Notes under the pieces: model-generated
What the model was told of the DNA's origin: nothing
The model's input: the letters and a program-made list of their open reading frames with translations, nothing else
Databases searched by the model: none
Part shown: positions 45,088 to 53,725 of the stretch, one piece after another
Numbering within the stretch: the first letter of the stretch is position 1
Layout of the letters: each line of letters starts with the position of its first letter
Program-made: the position numbers and the translations under genes
Assembly: GCF_903166585.1 (NCBI RefSeq)
Contig: NZ_CAESCM010000008.1
Coordinates: forward strand, 186,001 to 250,000
DNA: 64,000 bases
Reading direction: 5' to 3'
From: Pedobacter ghigonis
GTDB taxonomy: Bacteria; Bacteroidota; Bacteroidia; Sphingobacteriales; Sphingobacteriaceae

Positions 45088-47388
45088 TTGGATTATTTAA
45101 AAGGATTAAACCCGCAGCAAAGAGCTGCAGTAGAGAATACAAAAGGACCGGTAATGATTGTTGCAGGTGCCGGATCTGGTAAAACCCGCGTAATTACGTT
45201 CCGCGTGGCTCACCTTATCCAAACTGGTACCGATCCGTTTAACATATTGGTACTTACCTTTACCAACAAAGCCAGTAAAGATATGCGCGAGCGTATCAGT
45301 AAAGTGGTGGGTGCCGAGGCAAAAAACATCTGGATGGGAACTTTCCACTCTGTTTTTGCCAAAATTTTACGTGTTGAAGCCGAAAAAATCGGTTATCCAA
45401 ACAATTTTACCATTTACGATACCGACGATAGCAAAAGCGTACTCAGGGCCATTTTGAAAGAAATGCAGCTCGATGATAAATTATATGCGGCCAATTTTGT
45501 TTTCAGCCGCATTTCTTCTGCTAAAAATAACCTGATCTCGTGGGGCGAATACCAGGCCAACGATCAGATCCAGGCCGAAGATATCCAGAATAAACGCCCT
45601 TTAATTGGCCAGATTTACGAAACTTATGCCAAACGTTGTTTTAGGGCTGGGGCAGTGGATTTCGACGATTTATTGTTCAAAACCAATATCCTGCTTAAAG
45701 AACACCCGGATGTACTGAATAAATACCAGCAAAAATTCAGGTACCTGATGGTGGATGAGTACCAGGATACCAACTTTTCGCAATATACCATTGTGAAAAA
45801 ACTGGCTGCTGCTTATCAGAATATCTGCGTAGTGGGCGATGATGCACAGAGTATCTACGCTTTCCGTGGGGCAAATATCCAAAACATCTTAAATTTCGAA
45901 CGCGATTATCCTGATTTAAAAGTATATAAGTTAGAGCAAAATTACCGCTCTACCCAAAATATTGTTGATGCAGCAAGCAGTATCATTGCCAACAACAAAA
46001 ACCAGCTCGAAAAAAATGTCTTTTCTGACAATGAGCCTGGCGAACGCATTAAAGTTTCGCGTGCTTTTACCGACAATGAAGAAGGTAAATTAGTTGCCGA
46101 AGCCATTATCCAGGAACGGACCAGCAAAGGACTTCAGCATAGCGATTTTGCCATTTTATACCGTACCAATGCCCAAAGCAGGGCCATGGAGGAGGGTTTG
46201 CGTAAATTAAACATCCCTTACAAGATATTTGGCGGTCAATCGTTCTACCAGCGCAAAGAGATTAAAGATTTAATTGCCTACTTCCGCTTAACTTTTAATC
46301 CGAAGGATGAAGAGGCCATAAAAAGGGTAATTAACTATCCTAAACGCGGTATTGGCGATACCTCTGTGGATAAAATCATTGTAGCTGCCGATCAGCATGG
46401 CAAAACCATGTGGGAAGTTATTGCTAATGCCCACATGTACTTAGATGGCCGTTTAGCCAACCAGCTGAATGATTTTGCTACGATGGTGCAAAGCTTCCAG
46501 GCCGAAGCCAAAAAGCTGGATGCTTACGATGCAGCCTTATTTATTGCGCAACATGCCGGTATTTTAAAAGAATTATATACCGACGATAGCGTAGAAGGCC
46601 GTAGCCGTTACGAAAACATCCAGGAATTGCTAAATGGTATTAAGGAATTCGCTGAACGTGAAGATATCGAGGAAAAAGGCCTTGAAGTTTTTATGCAGGA
46701 TGTTGCCCTTTTAACCAACGATGACAAGGACGGCGATAAAAACAAGGATAGCGTTTCCTTAATGACCATCCACTCGGCAAAAGGTTTGGAGTTTAAGAAC
46801 GTATTTATAGTGGGATTGGAAGAGAATCTTTTCCCTTCTCAAATGTCGCTCACTAACCGTACCGATTTAGAAGAAGAACGCCGTTTGTTTTATGTGGCCA
46901 TTACCCGGGCAGAGGTAAAATTAACCTTAACTTATGCTACCTCACGTTACCGTTGGGGAACCCTAACCAACTGCGAACCAAGTCGTTTCATCAACGAAAT
47001 TAGTCCGAAATTTTTGGAGCTGGATGTTAAACCAGCCAGATCAAATTCAATTGAAGGCAGTTTTGATGATGAACGCAAAACCTGGACTTCGCAGCCACGC
47101 GATTTCTTCAGTAAGCCCAAACCGGCAGGAACAACCACTTCTACCCCACCCGTACGCCCTAAAACCACGTCTTTACTGGCAAAGGCGCATGTGCCAACAG
47201 CTGGTTTTACACCTTCGCAACCACACGAGTTTCAGGGTGGCATGGAAGTAGAGCACGAAAAATTCGGTTTTGGCAAGATAATCAGTTTAGAAGGATCGCT
47301 GCCTGACGTTAAAGCAACGGTATTTTTCCAGGGATTGGGCAATAAGCAATTGCTACTCAAATTCGCAAAACTGATGATTGTAAAGTAG
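45088..47388 (+). CDS. UvrD/PcrA superfamily 1 helicase
   Basis: About 766 residues starting with DYLKGLNPQQRAAV, the usual N-terminus of this family. Motif I GAGSGKTRVITFR, II DEYQDTN, III AQSIYAFRGA, IV QNYRST, V TIHSAKGLEF, VI VAITRAE are all present. The C-terminal PcrA-like tail ends VEHEKFGFGKIISLEGSLPDVKATVFF, an RNA polymerase-interaction module in PcrA. 3'-5' DNA helicase for repair and conflict resolution. An upstream TTG at 45061 would add 9 residues but is inside the promoter element. Whether it is UvrD or PcrA cannot be distinguished. Confidence 0.93.
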   Translation: MDYLKGLNPQQRAAVENTKGPVMIVAGAGSGKTRVITFRVAHLIQTGTDPFNILVLTFTNKASKDMRERISKVVGAEAKNIWMGTFHSVFAKILRVEAEKIGYPNNFTIYDTDDSKSVLRAILKEMQLDDKLYAANFVFSRISSAKNNLISWGEYQANDQIQAEDIQNKRPLIGQIYETYAKRCFRAGAVDFDDLLFKTNILLKEHPDVLNKYQQKFRYLMVDEYQDTNFSQYTIVKKLAAAYQNICVVGDDAQSIYAFRGANIQNILNFERDYPDLKVYKLEQNYRSTQNIVDAASSIIANNKNQLEKNVFSDNEPGERIKVSRAFTDNEEGKLVAEAIIQERTSKGLQHSDFAILYRTNAQSRAMEEGLRKLNIPYKIFGGQSFYQRKEIKDLIAYFRLTFNPKDEEAIKRVINYPKRGIGDTSVDKIIVAADQHGKTMWEVIANAHMYLDGRLANQLNDFATMVQSFQAEAKKLDAYDAALFIAQHAGILKELYTDDSVEGRSRYENIQELLNGIKEFAEREDIEEKGLEVFMQDVALLTNDDKDGDKNKDSVSLMTIHSAKGLEFKNVFIVGLEENLFPSQMSLTNRTDLEEERRLFYVAITRAEVKLTLTYATSRYRWGTLTNCEPSRFINEISPKFLELDVKPARSNSIEGSFDDERKTWTSQPRDFFSKPKPAGTTTSTPPVRPKTTSLLAKAHVPTAGFTPSQPHEFQGGMEVEHEKFGFGKIISLEGSLPDVKATVFFQGLGNKQLLLKFAKLMIVK

Positions 47389-47704
47389 TTTTCTATAAAT
47401 TGTAACCCTGAGGGTTAATTTATTAGATAAAATCAACATTAGTGACAGCCCCTCCGGAGTCGTCATTTCGAGCGGAGTGCAACGTAGTCGAGAAATCTAC
47501 CTCTATAGATTTCTCCGTTACGCTTCGCTTCAGTCGAAATGACGATCTTCTATTAGATCTGTCAATGGTAACCTGCCGAAGGGCTTACCTCAACACTTTT
47601 GGAGGCGTTTCGACAGGCTCAACGTGACAACTAAAGTTTAGATGCGCTTTTTGTTACCAATATAAGAATGCGAATTGTTAAGAAAATAACTTAATTCTAT
47701 TCCC
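47389..47704. repeat. Intergenic repeats including an 84-bp imperfect palindrome
   Basis: An inverted repeat with two 39-base arms occupies 47461-47499 and 47506-47544, loop 6 bases. The arms share CGTCATTTCGA at the outside and AGAAATCTA at the inside. At 47560-47635 the wording ctgccgaagggc ... tttcgacaggctcaacgtgac is a second repeat family. No gene. Confidence 0.8.
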
Positions 47705-48124
47705 CTACCAACCAGATCTATCTTCCAAAAATTCGCCGCTTTTGAGTTGTACCAACTGCCCGTTTACCAAAGATTTAGCCTGAATATTCCATTCATCTAC
47801 AACCTCCGTAACTTCGACCAGGCTACCGAAAGGAAAATCATCACCCTTATTATCAACAGTAATTTTTACCTTTTCCCCTACTTTGGGTTCCTTAAAGAAT
47901 AAGTGGTTACCAACAATGCTCAATCCATTAATTTTTTCCAGGTCAGAAACAAGATATTTTCGGTAAGGCGATTGCGAATTTTGAGAAACCAGTACAAAAG
48001 ATTGCGTTTCCATCTCATACTGAACCTGCATTTTATAGAAAAACTTGCCCCTGATTTTATCCCCGAGATAAATTTTATCACCTTGTGCGGTAAGATAGCC
48101 CGTATAAAAAGATTCTATATCCAT
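47705..48124 (-). CDS. Hypothetical protein, beta-rich
   Basis: 139 residues, no signal peptide. Sequence alternates short strands with turns: FYTGYLTAQGDKIYLGDKIRGKFFYKM, SFVLVSQNSQSPYRKYL, VGEKVKITVDNKGDDFPFGSLVEVTEVVDEWNIQAKSL, suggesting OB- or SH3-like barrels. The MDIESFYTGYL start is clear. Divergent from smc over 102 bases. The family is not recognised. Confidence 0.55.
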   Translation of the reverse strand: MDIESFYTGYLTAQGDKIYLGDKIRGKFFYKMQVQYEMETQSFVLVSQNSQSPYRKYLVSDLEKINGLSIVGNHLFFKEPKVGEKVKITVDNKGDDFPFGSLVEVTEVVDEWNIQAKSLVNGQLVQLKSGEFLEDRSGW

Positions 48125-48226
48125 AAATTGATTCTAACACCAAATATGGCTTATTTTTTTAAAATTGTTGCCCTGAAAGCCCAAAATTATCCTTAATATT
48201 GGGGTCGGTTTTTCCCGAATACAACC

Positions 48227-51200
48227 ATGCAGCTTACTAAGTTAGAAATCAAAGGTTTTAAGAGCTTTGGCGATAAAGTAACCATCAACTTTAATGAGGG
48301 GGTTACGGCTATTGTGGGACCTAATGGTTGCGGAAAATCGAATGTAATTGATGCCATGCGCTGGGTTTTGGGCGAACAAAGCACAAAAGCACTCCGTTCG
48401 GAGAAAATGGAGAACATTATTTTTAATGGTACCAAAAACCGGAAACAGGCCCAGCTTGCTGAAGTTTCGCTCAGTTTCGATAACACCAAAAATATTCTGC
48501 CTACAGCCTATTCGCAGGTTACCGTAACCCGTAAACTGTATCGGAACGGCGATAGCGAATACCGTTTAAACGATGTGCAGTGCAGGTTAAAAGATATTAC
48601 CGACCTTTTTCTGGATACAGGAATTGGCTCTGACAGTTACTCGATTATCGAGCTTAAAATGGTGGATGAAATTATCACCAACAAAGAGCATAGTCGCAGG
48701 TCGCTGTTCGAAGAAGCTTCGGGTATTTCAAAATACAAGTTACGCAAAAGACAGACATTCAACAAGTTAAAAGATACAGAAACTGATTTAGAACGGGTAG
48801 AAGATTTACTTTTCGAAATTGAAAAGAACCTGAAAACACTCGAAAATCAGGCCCGTAAAGCAGAACGTTATTATAAACTAAAAGAACAATACCGCGAGTT
48901 AAGTGTACAACTGGCCACCCACCGTATTGCCTTTTTCCGTACCGATTTAGCCGCACTCGAAACCCAGGAACAGCAACAAATGCTAAACCGTACCGAGCTA
49001 AGCACCAAAATTGATACCGGCGAGGCTGATTTACAAAAACTTAAAGTGGGCAGTATTAGTCAGGAGAAAAACCTTTCCGTACAACAAAAGGCCACCAACG
49101 AGTTTGTTTCTAAAATACGCGCTTACGAGAGTGAGAAAAAAGTAAAAAACGAACAGATGCGTTTTTTACAGGAAAAAGAAACACGTTTATCGGGCGAACT
49201 TGAAAAAGATAAAAACCAGGTTAACCACATTAAATACAATATTAAGCGACTGAATGAGGAAATTTTAACCGAAACCGAAGTTTTTAACAAGCTGGAATCG
49301 GACTTAAAGATCTTGAAATCGACTTTGGATACCCTCCGTGAGCAACAGCAAACCGAGAAAAACCGGATCGATAACCTCTTAAAATCACTTAATGAACTGC
49401 AAAGTACAGTCTATCAATCGCAAAAGGAAATAGATATCTTTAATATCCAGAAAGATGCCCTGGTACAGGAAACCAACCGCAATGTTGATGATACCGAGAC
49501 TAAAACCCTGGAATTAAAAGCTTTCGACCATGCTTTGGCAGAGCTCGATATACAGGTGAGAGAGAAACAGGCTAACATTAAAAACCTTACTGAAGCAGAA
49601 GAAGTATTAAAAACACAATTAGCTGCTTCCGAAACAAACCTGAGTTCGAATAAAGAAAAACTGACATCAGAAAACCGGAAAAAAGATGCTAAGCAGAACG
49701 AGTACAATCTCACTAAATCGCTGGTTGATAGTCTGGAAGGTTTCCCGGAGTCGATCCGCTTTTTAAAGAAAAATACATCCTTTGCCAAAACTGCCCTGCT
49801 CCTATCGGATATTTTATTCTGTAACGAAGATTATCGCATTGCGATAGAGAATTACCTCGAACCGGTAATGAATCATTATGTGGTTGAGAAGTATGCAGAT
49901 GCTGTTCAGGCCATTAACCTCCTTACAGATGCCAGCCGCGGCCGTGCCAATTTCTTTATTTTAGAAAACATACCCGATAAAACCCCTAACCTGGCCGAAC
50001 ATGAAGGTTTGGTTTCGGCTTTATCGGTTACCGAAGTAGATAAAAAGTACCAGCATCTTTGCACTTTGCTTTTGCAAAATGTGTATATCGCTGTTAACGA
50101 ACAAGAAAATCGCTTTAAAACAACACCTGGCGACACCTTAACTGTACTGGCCAAAAACGGAAAATATGCGCAAACCAAATTTACTTTAGCAGGTGGCTCG
50201 GTTGGCTTATTTGAAGGTAAAAGGATTGGCCGGGCCAAGAATTTAGAAAATTTAGCCAAAGAAATTAAAGCATCAGAATCGCTGATTAATAAATATAACG
50301 AAGCCATTAAAGCCGAAACCGATCAGATTTTCAATTTAAAAGAAGCTTCAAAAATTAATCAGATCAATGCTTTGCAACAGGAAATGAACCGTTTAAACAA
50401 CGAACATATTTCTGTGCAAACCCGCCGCGACCAGTACCAGGAGTTTATTACTACCAGCGAAAACCGCAAAACAGATATCGCGCAAAAAATTGTATCGATA
50501 GAAAAATCGCTTTCAGAAAAACTACCGGCATTGGTAGAACTACAGAAAAAGCAACAGCAGGATCACATTAACCTGCAGGAGCAGCAACTTAACTATCAGG
50601 AAATTGCCGATCTGGTAAACGATAATGCAGGTAAATACAACCAGGATAATATCCGTTTTCATCAGCAACAAAATAAGTTATCGGGTTTAGAAAAAGATCT
50701 CGATTACCGCTTTGTGCAGGAAGAAGCACTAAACAAACGTATTGCCCAAAACGATAAAGAACTTCAGGAAGCGCTTACCCAAATTACAGCTACGCTGCAA
50801 CATACCGACCTGAACGACGATACCCTTTTAGAGATGTATCAGCAGCGTGAAGAAATGGAAAAAGGCCTTGCTGAAGCGGAAAAAGAGTATTTCGAAATCA
50901 AAGGCAGTATAAACGAAGTTGAGAACAATTTAATCAACATCCGCAAAAACCGCGAAGAAACCGATTTTCTCTTAACCGAAATCAAGGATAAAAAGAACGC
51001 CTTAAAAATTGATCTCAATGCTTTAAAAGAGCGTTTGGCAGTGGAGTTTAACATCGATATTAACGATCTTTTGGAGACTGAAACCGCTATCGAAGCGCTT
51101 GAAAGTGAATTTGAAATCCGCCAGAAGGTAGAAAAAATGAAACGCCAGCTGGATGAATTTGGTGCCATTAACTCGATGGCCATGGAAGCTTTCAAAGAAA

Positions 51201-51766
51201 TGGAAGAGCGTTATACTTTTATCCAAAACCAGAAAAAAGACCTCAATGCCGCTAAAACCGATCTTTTACAAACGATAAAAGAAATAGATGATACGGCAAA
51301 AGATAAATTTATGCAGGCCTTCACGCAGGCTCGCGAGCATTTCATCGTAGTTTTCCGCTCTTTATTTAACGATGAAGACAGTTGCGACCTGATTTTATCA
51401 GATATCCACAACCCGCTGGAAGCGGACATCGATATTGTAGCCCGTCCGAAAGGTAAAAGACCGCTATCTATCAACCAGTTATCGGGTGGCGAAAAAACCT
51501 TAACGGCAACTGCCTTGCTGTTTTCGCTGTACCTGTTAAAACCTGCCCCATTCTGTATTTTCGACGAGGTTGATGCCCCATTGGATGATACCAACATCGA
51601 TAAATTCAACAATATTATCCGCAAATTCTCTGATCAATCGCAGTTTATCATTGTATCGCATAATAAACGTACCATTGCCAGTACCGATATTATTTATGGC
51701 GTTACCATGGTTGAACAGGGCGTTTCGAGGGTTGTAGCAGTCGATTTGAGGGAAGTAGCGGCTTAA
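48227..51766 (+). CDS. smc: Chromosome segregation ATPase SMC
   Basis: 1179 residues, normal SMC size. Walker A GPNGCGKS at 31-38, Q-loop LGEQSTKALRS, two long coiled coils (about 170-500 and 680-1020), a hinge (about 500-670, with GFPESIRFLKKNT and ANFFILENIPD), signature LSGGEKT at 1085-1091 and Walker B APFCIFDEVDAPLDDTN. It forms the condensin ring with ScpA and ScpB (not in the window). Cytoplasmic, nucleoid-associated. Secure identification. Confidence 0.97.
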   Translation: MQLTKLEIKGFKSFGDKVTINFNEGVTAIVGPNGCGKSNVIDAMRWVLGEQSTKALRSEKMENIIFNGTKNRKQAQLAEVSLSFDNTKNILPTAYSQVTVTRKLYRNGDSEYRLNDVQCRLKDITDLFLDTGIGSDSYSIIELKMVDEIITNKEHSRRSLFEEASGISKYKLRKRQTFNKLKDTETDLERVEDLLFEIEKNLKTLENQARKAERYYKLKEQYRELSVQLATHRIAFFRTDLAALETQEQQQMLNRTELSTKIDTGEADLQKLKVGSISQEKNLSVQQKATNEFVSKIRAYESEKKVKNEQMRFLQEKETRLSGELEKDKNQVNHIKYNIKRLNEEILTETEVFNKLESDLKILKSTLDTLREQQQTEKNRIDNLLKSLNELQSTVYQSQKEIDIFNIQKDALVQETNRNVDDTETKTLELKAFDHALAELDIQVREKQANIKNLTEAEEVLKTQLAASETNLSSNKEKLTSENRKKDAKQNEYNLTKSLVDSLEGFPESIRFLKKNTSFAKTALLLSDILFCNEDYRIAIENYLEPVMNHYVVEKYADAVQAINLLTDASRGRANFFILENIPDKTPNLAEHEGLVSALSVTEVDKKYQHLCTLLLQNVYIAVNEQENRFKTTPGDTLTVLAKNGKYAQTKFTLAGGSVGLFEGKRIGRAKNLENLAKEIKASESLINKYNEAIKAETDQIFNLKEASKINQINALQQEMNRLNNEHISVQTRRDQYQEFITTSENRKTDIAQKIVSIEKSLSEKLPALVELQKKQQQDHINLQEQQLNYQEIADLVNDNAGKYNQDNIRFHQQQNKLSGLEKDLDYRFVQEEALNKRIAQNDKELQEALTQITATLQHTDLNDDTLLEMYQQREEMEKGLAEAEKEYFEIKGSINEVENNLINIRKNREETDFLLTEIKDKKNALKIDLNALKERLAVEFNIDINDLLETETAIEALESEFEIRQKVEKMKRQLDEFGAINSMAMEAFKEMEERYTFIQNQKKDLNAAKTDLLQTIKEIDDTAKDKFMQAFTQAREHFIVVFRSLFNDEDSCDLILSDIHNPLEADIDIVARPKGKRPLSINQLSGGEKTLTATALLFSLYLLKPAPFCIFDEVDAPLDDTNIDKFNNIIRKFSDQSQFIIVSHNKRTIASTDIIYGVTMVEQGVSRVVAVDLREVAA

Positions 51767-52189
51767 AAGCTTAGTAAAAAGCAAAAAGACTAAAGCAGTA
51801 ACATGCATCGTCTCGTTTGTAACGAGGATGTATGAGAAAAGCGATTTTATCGCTATGCATTTTTATCTATGTGCATTAAAAATGGACTTCTCAATAATCC
51901 TCGTTGAAACGAGGACTGTAAGGGTAACCTGTCCCGATTTTCGTGAGTCAATCTTTTTAGCGTTTTTCCAATTTGAAAATGAAAACAACAGCCTTTGGCG
52001 GCCTTCAGTCCTGCTGTACATTATAGCCTCGCGAAAAGCTCGGTCTGCCGTTTCCATCAGGTTTATAAACGCAATACAGTGCTTTTAACAACGTTTTCCT
52101 TTCTATACGCCAATAATTAATATCTTTAGGAAAATTTAAACAATACGTCGTTGTGAGGCAAAAAGCAATGACAGCAACACTTATTATTC
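51767..52189. repeat. REP-like intergenic element cluster
   Basis: No convincing gene. Perfect small hairpins: CTCGTT/AACGAG (51812-51826), AGCGAT/ATCGCT (51840-51854), CCTCGTT/AACGAGG (51899-51914). The 51970-52080 part has wording (ggcggccttcagtcctgctg; gctcggtctgccgtttcc) of a kind I associate with intergenic repeats in related genomes. No transposase gene is seen. Confidence 0.6.
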
Positions 52190-53164
52190 ATGAAAATCCT
52201 CTATATTATTCCCTTAGCCATGATGCTAAGCTGCTGTTCATCAGTAAAGAACCAAAGTACAGCCAGTAACGAAAAGCTCGATACCCAATTGCTAAAAGAT
52301 GTTGAAGTGCTTTCATCAGATGCATACCAGGGCCGGAAAACAGGTACCAAAGGTGCAGAAATGGCCAGGGCATATATTATAGCGCGTTTTCAGAAACTGG
52401 GCTTAAAATCCTATCCGCAGCATGTAAATTATGCACAGGAATTTACATTTAACAGCAGAAACAGCACCAAAGTAAATGGCACCAACATTATTGGTTACAT
52501 TCCCGGAAAGGGCAATAATGTAATTGTTGTTTCGGCACATTACGACCATTTGGGGGTGGTTAAAGACGAGGTTTTCAATGGTGCCGATGATAACGCATCA
52601 GGTACCGCCGGATTACTAAAAATTGCAGCCTACTATGCCAAAAACAAACCCAATAACACCATTATTTTCGCCGCTTTTGATGCTGAAGAAATGGGTTTAC
52701 AAGGCGCAAAAGCCTTTGTAGCCAATCCGCCGGTGCCGGTTAATACCATTGCCATTAACCTGAATATGGATATGATTAGCCATAGTGATAAAGGCGAATT
52801 GTACGTATGTGGTACTTTTAAATATCCCGATTTAAAGCAATATATCGATACCACCCGAACCAATATTAAAGTTAGCTTAGGGCACGATGACCCTAAACAA
52901 GGGCACGACGATTGGACCAACCAAAGCGATCAGGGTGCATTTAATGCTAAAAATATCCCCTTCCTGTACTTTGGTGTAGAAGACCATAAAGATTACCACA
53001 AAGCAACAGACGAATACAGTACCATTACCCCTGCATTTTTTAGTAAAGCAGCCGGTGTAGTTTTAGATGTGGTAAAACGTATTGATGCACAAACTGGCTT
53101 GCAACAATTACTTAAAGACAAAATGATTATGATGGATAATCCTCAAAAATCACAGAAATTTTAA
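52190..53164 (+). CDS. M28 family aminopeptidase lipoprotein
   Basis: 324 residues. Short lipoprotein signal MKILYIIPLAMMLSCC. Single-domain M28 without a PA insert: VSAHYDHLGV (His, Asp), FNGADDNASGTAGLLKIA (bridging Asp), AAFDAEEMGLQGAKAF (catalytic Glu-Glu), NLNMDMISHS, and a final His in DHKDYHKATDEYS. Predicted zinc exopeptidase in the envelope, paralogous in type to the enzyme at 8766. Ends with its own terminator. Confidence 0.93.
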   Translation: MKILYIIPLAMMLSCCSSVKNQSTASNEKLDTQLLKDVEVLSSDAYQGRKTGTKGAEMARAYIIARFQKLGLKSYPQHVNYAQEFTFNSRNSTKVNGTNIIGYIPGKGNNVIVVSAHYDHLGVVKDEVFNGADDNASGTAGLLKIAAYYAKNKPNNTIIFAAFDAEEMGLQGAKAFVANPPVPVNTIAINLNMDMISHSDKGELYVCGTFKYPDLKQYIDTTRTNIKVSLGHDDPKQGHDDWTNQSDQGAFNAKNIPFLYFGVEDHKDYHKATDEYSTITPAFFSKAAGVVLDVVKRIDAQTGLQQLLKDKMIMMDNPQKSQKF

Positions 53165-53197
53165 TTATACCTTCTTCATCCGCTATAAAAAGATTAG

Positions 53198-53226
53198 AAC
53201 CTGCCCTATGTGGCAGGTTTTTTATT
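53198..53226 (+). terminator. Intrinsic terminator after the M28 gene
   Basis: AACCTGCC pairs with GGCAGGTT around a 6-base loop, followed by a T-run at 53218-53223. Confidence 0.88.
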
Positions 53227-53282
53227 GTTTCTTTATTTTTAATAAAAAATAATAAACTGATTATCAGAACATTAAACAAAAT

Positions 53283-53349
53283 ACTATAAAAATAGTTTGA
53301 AAACTAGTTTTATAGTATTAACTTCATTTAACCGAACTATAAAAATAGT
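53283..53349. promoter_or_regulatory. Three BlaI/MecI-type operator palindromes
   Basis: ACTATAAAAATAGT occurs at 53283-53296 and 53336-53349; the variant ACTAGTTTTATAGT at 53303-53316. Each is a 14-bp near-perfect palindrome (ACTAT-N4-ATAGT), the shape of BlaI-family operators (TAC/GTA type) but with T instead of C. They end 4 bases before the BlaI start codon and probably mediate autorepression of the blaI-M56 operon. Confidence 0.7.
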
Positions 53350-53353
53350 TACC

Positions 53354-53725
53354 ATGATAAAAGAACTCACAAAAGCAGAAGAACAGATTATGCTCATCCT
53401 TTGGGAAATGGGCGAAGCCCTGGTAAAGGATGTAATCGAAAAGATGAACGAACCAAAACCCGCTTACAATACCGTTTCAACAGTGATCAGGGTTTTAGAA
53501 ACTAAAGGTTTTGTAGATCATAAGGCGATTGGCAATACCTACATCTATTTCCCTATAGTAAAAGAAACTGATTATAAGCGGTTTGCACTAAACAAGGTGA
53601 TGAACAATTACTTCGAAAACTCGTACGAAAGTCTGGTTTCGTTTCTGGTTAAAGAAAAGAGTATGAGCACCGAAGAACTTGATGAAATTATCCAATTGGC
53701 AGAAAAACTTAAAAACAACAAGTGA
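53354..53725 (+). CDS. BlaI/MecI/CopY family transcriptional repressor
   Basis: 123 residues from the ATG at 53354 (MIKELTKAEEQIMLILWEMGEALVKDVIEKM). Winged helix with recognition helix PAYNTVSTVIRVLETKGFVDH and dimerisation helices at the C-terminus (SLVSFLVKEKSMSTEELDEIIQLAEKLKNN). An earlier in-frame ATG at 53297 overlaps the operators and adds no conserved residues. ATGA overlap with the M56 gene means translational coupling. Represses its own operon unless cleaved after sensing. Confidence 0.93.
   Translation: MIKELTKAEEQIMLILWEMGEALVKDVIEKMNEPKPAYNTVSTVIRVLETKGFVDHKAIGNTYIYFPIVKETDYKRFALNKVMNNYFENSYESLVSFLVKEKSMSTEELDEIIQLAEKLKNNK

Noticed and set aside
47442..47627. 61-codon open frame over the palindrome
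   Set aside because: Translates the inverted repeat; no ribosome binding site or conservation signal.
51828..52088. 86-codon open frame and its antisense partner
   Set aside because: Lie in the REP-like cluster and translate hairpin sequences; no family features.
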